NCBI GenBank assembly: GCA_934590165.1 | Contig: CAKTOO010000002.1 | Location: 113,733-177,732 of the forward strand | Length of the DNA: 64,000 nucleotides | Source: an uncultured Dysosmobacter sp. | GTDB lineage: Bacteria > Bacillota > Clostridia > Oscillospirales > Oscillospiraceae | Reading direction: 5' to 3' | The notes under the pieces: model-generated | The model's database searches: none | The model's input: the letters and a program-made list of their open reading frames with translations, nothing else | Told to the model about the DNA's origin: nothing | Shown: one piece after another, positions 60,666-64,000 of the stretch | Layout of the letters: the number at the start of each line of letters is the position of its first letter | Numbering within the stretch: the first letter of the stretch is position 1 | Program-made: the position numbers and the translations under genes

Positions 60666-61110
60666 AAAAGTCTGGGCGCCCGGAATTTCCGGCAGGCCCG
60701 GCAGGTTTTCCGTGTCTGCATCACCCTGGCATTGGGACTGGGGCTTGTGCTGTGCGGTCTTCTGATGTGCTTTCACACCCAGCTCCTTGGCATTTACGTC
60801 AAGCCCACCGATGCGGCCTATGAGGCCGTGATGGCCGTCGGGATGGTCCGTGTCATGGCCATCAGCCGCTTCCAGTGGGTGGGTGGCTTGATGGAGACCG
60901 CCTGCGGCGCCCTCCGGGGCATGGGTAAGAGCCTGAATCCCACCATCACCACGCTTGCGGGCGCCTGCCTGCTGCGGGTAGTCTGGATCTATACGGTTTT
61001 CGCCTATTTCGGCACAGTCCAAAGCCTGTACTGGTCCTATCCCATTTCCTGGGTCTTGACGTTTGCCGCCCACTGCCTGTTCCTGTTCTGGAGGCTCATC
61101 CGGAGCAGTC
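60666..61110 (+). pseudogene. MATE-family efflux transporter, C-terminal remnant
   Basis: About 148 residues match the last third of a MATE Na+- or H+-driven multidrug transporter: SLGARNFRQARQVFR, MVRVMAISRFQWVGGLMETA and GALRGMGKSLNPTITTLAG (the conserved C-half ALRGMGxS-xP segment). The N-terminal two thirds (about 290 residues) are missing and the upstream DNA is non-coding. The frame then runs into another remnant. Gene decay through deletion is the simplest reading. Confidence 0.75.
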
Positions 61111-61330
61111 GCTTCCGTCTCTGGTCCGCCGTGCTCTATTCACCGCCATCGCCCGTCTTCCCCAGTCTCTGCTGCTTTTGCTGTTGGCAGCACTGCCGCT
61201 TGTACTGCTGCTGATGACCCCTGTTTTATTTCTGGCCCTGAGCTTTTTGTGGCTGTTTTTCTGGCCGGGATTGGTCGCCTATCTCCATGCCCGCCTTATG
61301 GACCGCTTCATTTGCCCAGAACGGTGTGAT
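61111..61330 (+). pseudogene. Possible DUF624/YesL-like membrane-protein C-terminal remnant
   Basis: Continuing in another frame after the MATE remnant, about 70 residues: SLVRRALFTAIARLPQS, then two hydrophobic helices (LLLLLLAALPLVLLLM and FLALSFLWLFFWPGLV) and AYLHARLMDRFI. The helix layout and ending resemble YesL (DUF624) C-termini. The frame has no proper stop before the terminator. Identification is tentative. Confidence 0.4.
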
Positions 61331-61347
61331 TTAGTTTTTTATAAAAC

Positions 61348-61380
61348 GCAAAAAAGGACCGCTGGGCGGTCCTTTTTTGC
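61348..61380. terminator. Bidirectional intrinsic terminator
   Basis: A 15-bp stem GCAAAAAAGGACCGC / GCGGTCCTTTTTTGC with TGG loop; serves the leftward maeB operon and closes the decayed segment. Confidence 0.92.
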
Positions 61381-61403
61381 TGCTTGGGTCAGTGTGATGA
61401 AGC

Positions 61404-62576
61404 TCAGATGCGGGCAACGCCGGAGTCGTGAGCAGCCTTGCACACCGCGCTGGCCACCGCGTCCTTCACGCGGGGATCAGTGGCATCAGGGATGATATAG
61501 TCGGCATTCAATTCCTCGTCGGAGATCAGTCCGGCGATGGCATGGGCGGCGGCGATCTTCATGGCGTCATTGATGTCGCTGGCCCGGGCGTCCAGAGCGC
61601 CCCGGAACACGCCGGGGAACACCAGGACGTTATTGATCTGGTTGGGATAGTCGCTGCGTCCGGTGGAGCAGACGGCGGCGCCGCCGGCCTTGGCGTCCTC
61701 GGGGAAGATCTCAGGGGTGGGGTTGGCGCAGGCAAAGATGATGGCGTCCTTGTTCATGGTCTTGACCATGTCAGTGGTGACGGAATTGGGAGCGGACACG
61801 CCGATGAACACATCGGCGCCCACCAGCATGTCGGCCAGGGAGCCGGCCTTCTTCTCCAGGTTGGTGACCTGGGCCATCTCCTCCTTGATCCAGTTCAGGC
61901 CGTCGCGGCCTGCATAGATGGCACCCTTGCGGTCACACAGGGTGACATCCTTGGCACCGGCGGTCAGCAGCAGCTTGGTAATGGAAATGGCGGCGGCGCC
62001 GGCGCCGTTGAGGACGATGCGCGCGTCTTCCAGCTTCTTGCCTACCACCTTCAGTGCGTTGGTCAGGCCCGCCAGGGTAATGATGGCAGTGCCGTGCTGG
62101 TCATCATGGAAAATGGGGATGTCGCACTTTTCCTTCAGCTTACGCTCAATCTCGAAGCAGCGGGGCGCGGCGATGTCCTCCAGGTTCACGCCGCCGAAGG
62201 AGCCGGACAGCAGGTACACGGTGTTGACGATCTCATCCACATCCTTGCTCTTGACGCACAGGGGGATGGCGTCCACATCGCCGAAGGCCTTGAACAGGAC
62301 GCACTTGCCCTCCATGACGGGCATACCGGCCTCGGGGCCGATGTCACCCAGGCCCAGGACGGCGGTGCCGTCGGTGACCACGGCCACGGTGTTCCAGCGG
62401 CGGGTCAGCTCATAGCTCTTCGAAATATCCTTCTGGATCTCCAGGCAGGGCTGGGCAACGCCGGGGGTGTAAGCCAGGGCCAGATCCTCCTTGCTGCCCA
62501 CAGGCGCCCGGGGAGTGATCTCCAGTTTGCCCTTCCATTCCGCGTGCAAACGCAGGGATTCCTTTGCGTAATCCAT
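61404..62576 (-). CDS. NAD(P)-dependent malic enzyme
   Basis: 390 residues, the short bacterial malic enzyme without a phosphotransacetylase domain. Malate-binding region with LALAYTPGVAQPC, catalytic GDGTAVLGLGDIGPEAGMPVMEGK (quoted only in part: VTDGTAVLGLGDIGPEAG), metal site FHDDQHGTAI, Rossmann motif LNGAGAAAISI and FACANPTPEIFPEDA. Oxidative decarboxylation of malate to pyruvate and CO2. SD AAAAAGGAGA. It follows larA by 59 bases in the same direction, so lactate and malate can both be directed to pyruvate and on to the PFOR in this window. Confidence 0.95.
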   Translation of the reverse strand: MDYAKESLRLHAEWKGKLEITPRAPVGSKEDLALAYTPGVAQPCLEIQKDISKSYELTRRWNTVAVVTDGTAVLGLGDIGPEAGMPVMEGKCVLFKAFGDVDAIPLCVKSKDVDEIVNTVYLLSGSFGGVNLEDIAAPRCFEIERKLKEKCDIPIFHDDQHGTAIITLAGLTNALKVVGKKLEDARIVLNGAGAAAISITKLLLTAGAKDVTLCDRKGAIYAGRDGLNWIKEEMAQVTNLEKKAGSLADMLVGADVFIGVSAPNSVTTDMVKTMNKDAIIFACANPTPEIFPEDAKAGGAAVCSTGRSDYPNQINNVLVFPGVFRGALDARASDINDAMKIAAAHAIAGLISDEELNADYIIPDATDPRVKDAVASAVCKAAHDSGVARI

Positions 62577-62635
62577 TGTTACAGTCTCCTTTTTGTTTTA
62601 TTGTTTATACTCGCAGTCCGGCGCACCGAACGATT

Positions 62636-63895
62636 TCACACTTCCAGGTCTCCCGTCCAGGGCAAAGTGGAGCCGCCATATGGCATGGCCAGCACCGCGG
62701 CATCCGGGCCGCACTTGGCCGCTGCGGCCGCGTAAGCCTCCTCCACAGTGTGGTACGGCACCATGAACAGCTTCCGCACCAGTTCATCCGGCAGGTCGCT
62801 GACCAGATAGATGTCCGCGTTCTCCAGCACCATGGCGATGGCGGCGGCCTTGTGGCCGCCCAGGCGGAATTCCCGCTGAATGCGCTCGATGAGGGAGTGG
62901 GCGGTGGGCGCCGAGGTGATCCACTCCTCAAACGTCTTCTCCCCCAGTCCCTCCTTGCAGGAGCCCATCAGCACGATGACGCCGCCGGGCTTCACCGCAT
63001 GCTTGGCATTGTCCAGTGCCTTTTGGGTCTGATACAGGTTCAGGTCCTTGGGGGCACCGCCCTGGCTCACCAGCACAATGTCCGCCCGCCGGGGCAGCTC
63101 CTTGCGGTACAGGGTATCCAGGAAAGCACAGCCAGCCCGGTGAGCAGCGGTGATATCCCCGGCGACAGCGCGTATGATCGCCTTGTGAGCGTCCAACACC
63201 ACGTTGAGAATGAAATCTACCCCCACCATGGCCGCCGCTTCCTCAATATCCTCCCGAACAGGATTGCCCTTCAGGTGGCCGGCACAGGCGGCGCTCTCCA
63301 CCATACGGCTGTGGTTGGCCTGAATGGCCGCCCGGGTGGACACGCCGGGCATAATGGCCTTGGCGCCGCCGGAATAACCGGCGAAATAGTGGTATTCTAT
63401 ATTGCCCAGGCAGATGCGGCGGTCTGCTTCCGCCACCCGGCGGTCGATGTCCACCGGAGTGCCACGGGAGGTGGTGCCGATATGGACGCAGTCCTCCACG
63501 TTCAGGTCCACGCAGGTGATCTCACGCCAGGCCCGCTCTCCGGCCAAATGGGCCTTTTCCGCCTCCGTATGGCCCCGGTGGCTGCCCAGAGCAAACACCA
63601 GGGTAATATCCTCCGGTGCGGCACCGGCGTCATACAGCTCGTCCAGCAGGGCAGGCATGACAGTCCAGGTAGGCATGGGACGGGTGATGTCACTGGTGAC
63701 AATGGCGATCTTTTCGCCAGGATGGATGATATCCCGCAGCTGGGGCGTGCCGATAGGCTCCGCCAGTGCCTGGCGGACGGCAGCCTCGCCGGCGAGGTCC
63801 ACCTGAACTTCATTGGGTTCCAGAATTCCTAAAAGGTTTTTTTCCGGTACATCCACGGTCTGGGTGCGCTCCCCAAGTTTAAACGTCAATTCCAT
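62636..63895 (-). CDS. larA: Nickel-dependent lactate racemase LarA (or LarA-like 2-hydroxyacid racemase)
   Basis: 419 residues. LarA hallmarks: TSDITRP (residues 67-73), GSHRGH (H106, H109), EYHYFAGYSGGAKA with H169 and K179, where K179 corresponds to the lysine that carries the nickel-pincer cofactor. It interconverts D- and L-lactate or related 2-hydroxyacids. The cofactor-building genes larB, larC and larE are not in the window. An SD (AAAAAAGGAGGTG) precedes ATG 63895. Many LarA homologues act on other hydroxyacids, so the exact substrate is open. Confidence 0.88.
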   Translation of the reverse strand: MELTFKLGERTQTVDVPEKNLLGILEPNEVQVDLAGEAAVRQALAEPIGTPQLRDIIHPGEKIAIVTSDITRPMPTWTVMPALLDELYDAGAAPEDITLVFALGSHRGHTEAEKAHLAGERAWREITCVDLNVEDCVHIGTTSRGTPVDIDRRVAEADRRICLGNIEYHYFAGYSGGAKAIMPGVSTRAAIQANHSRMVESAACAGHLKGNPVREDIEEAAAMVGVDFILNVVLDAHKAIIRAVAGDITAAHRAGCAFLDTLYRKELPRRADIVLVSQGGAPKDLNLYQTQKALDNAKHAVKPGGVIVLMGSCKEGLGEKTFEEWITSAPTAHSLIERIQREFRLGGHKAAAIAMVLENADIYLVSDLPDELVRKLFMVPYHTVEEAYAAAAAKCGPDAAVLAMPYGGSTLPWTGDLEV

Positions 63896-64000
63896 GGCCG
63901 CACCTCCTTTTTTCTTTGTTTTTCAGCCATGAGCAAAACTCGAAAAAGCAAGTATTATTAATAGATTCCGGACATGGCTGAAAACCAGAATCACTCCAAA
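63896..64000. other. Upstream region of larA at the window edge
   Basis: Contains the larA Shine-Dalgarno and AT-rich sequence; no complete promoter or gene can be supported before the window ends. Confidence 0.4.

Overview
The window is GC-rich, densely coded DNA from a spore-forming, strictly anaerobic Bacillota, most like the Oscillospirales/Oscillospiraceae gut lineage (genus not determinable by eye). The evidence is the sporulation set (spoVAD, spoVAE, yqfC, yqfD, ylbJ), anaerobic enzymes (pyruvate:ferredoxin oxidoreductase, NrdD/NrdG, flavodiiron protein), strong Shine-Dalgarno sequences and many intrinsic terminators. No tRNA, rRNA, CRISPR array, prophage or intact insertion sequence was seen.

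Layout. 1-2.2 kb: 3' part of dusB, overlapping an ECF sigma/anti-sigma pair. 2.3-3 kb: queT behind a switch-like leader. 3-9.3 kb: a membrane GGDEF protein, a flavodiiron O2/NO reductase, and a leftward CpXC-NhaC-CDF ion-transport operon. 9.4-21 kb: spoVAD, then a nitrogen-assimilation block (glnA, an ANTAR antiterminator, gltB, gltD, an ammonium transporter fused to a PII protein), then spoVAE; the spoVA genes therefore flank the nitrogen block. 21-29 kb: a lipoprotein deacetylase, cdd-small ORF-MBL hydrolase, an MprF-type/GNAT fusion, an NSS transporter, an acetyltransferase and mreB. 29-37.4 kb: a long leftward cluster yqfC-yqfD-phoH-(two low-GC unknown genes)-ybeY-two small membrane proteins-recD2, followed after a hairpin-rich gap by xre-comFC. 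The two unknown genes are joined by a dnaX-like A7 slippery site. 37.5-43.8 kb: ylbJ, a duplicated hairpin, a MarR-controlled heterodimeric ABC exporter, a candidate small RNA, and an IclR regulator.

44-54.7 kb: carbon and sulfur metabolism: nifJ/PFOR, an XRE-methyltransferase fusion, methionine gamma-lyase, a split ThrE exporter, a class II aldolase plus MtnA pair (probable dihydroxyacetone-phosphate shunt for methylthioadenosine/5'-deoxyadenosine) and pfkA behind a leader terminator. 54.7-61.3 kb: a frameshifted M20 amidohydrolase, an alpha/beta hydrolase, nrdD-nrdG with tandem NrdR-like boxes, and a decayed segment (MATE and probable DUF624 remnants) behind an orphan metal-regulator-like promoter. 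61.4-63.9 kb: malic enzyme and LarA lactate racemase, feeding lactate and malate toward pyruvate.

Regulation is the most distinctive aspect. Leader terminators precede queT, glnA, amt and pfkA, and palindromic operator candidates precede marR, nifJ, megL, xre and the 56-kb hydrolase. All functional calls rest on motif reading and family recognition; no database search was possible.
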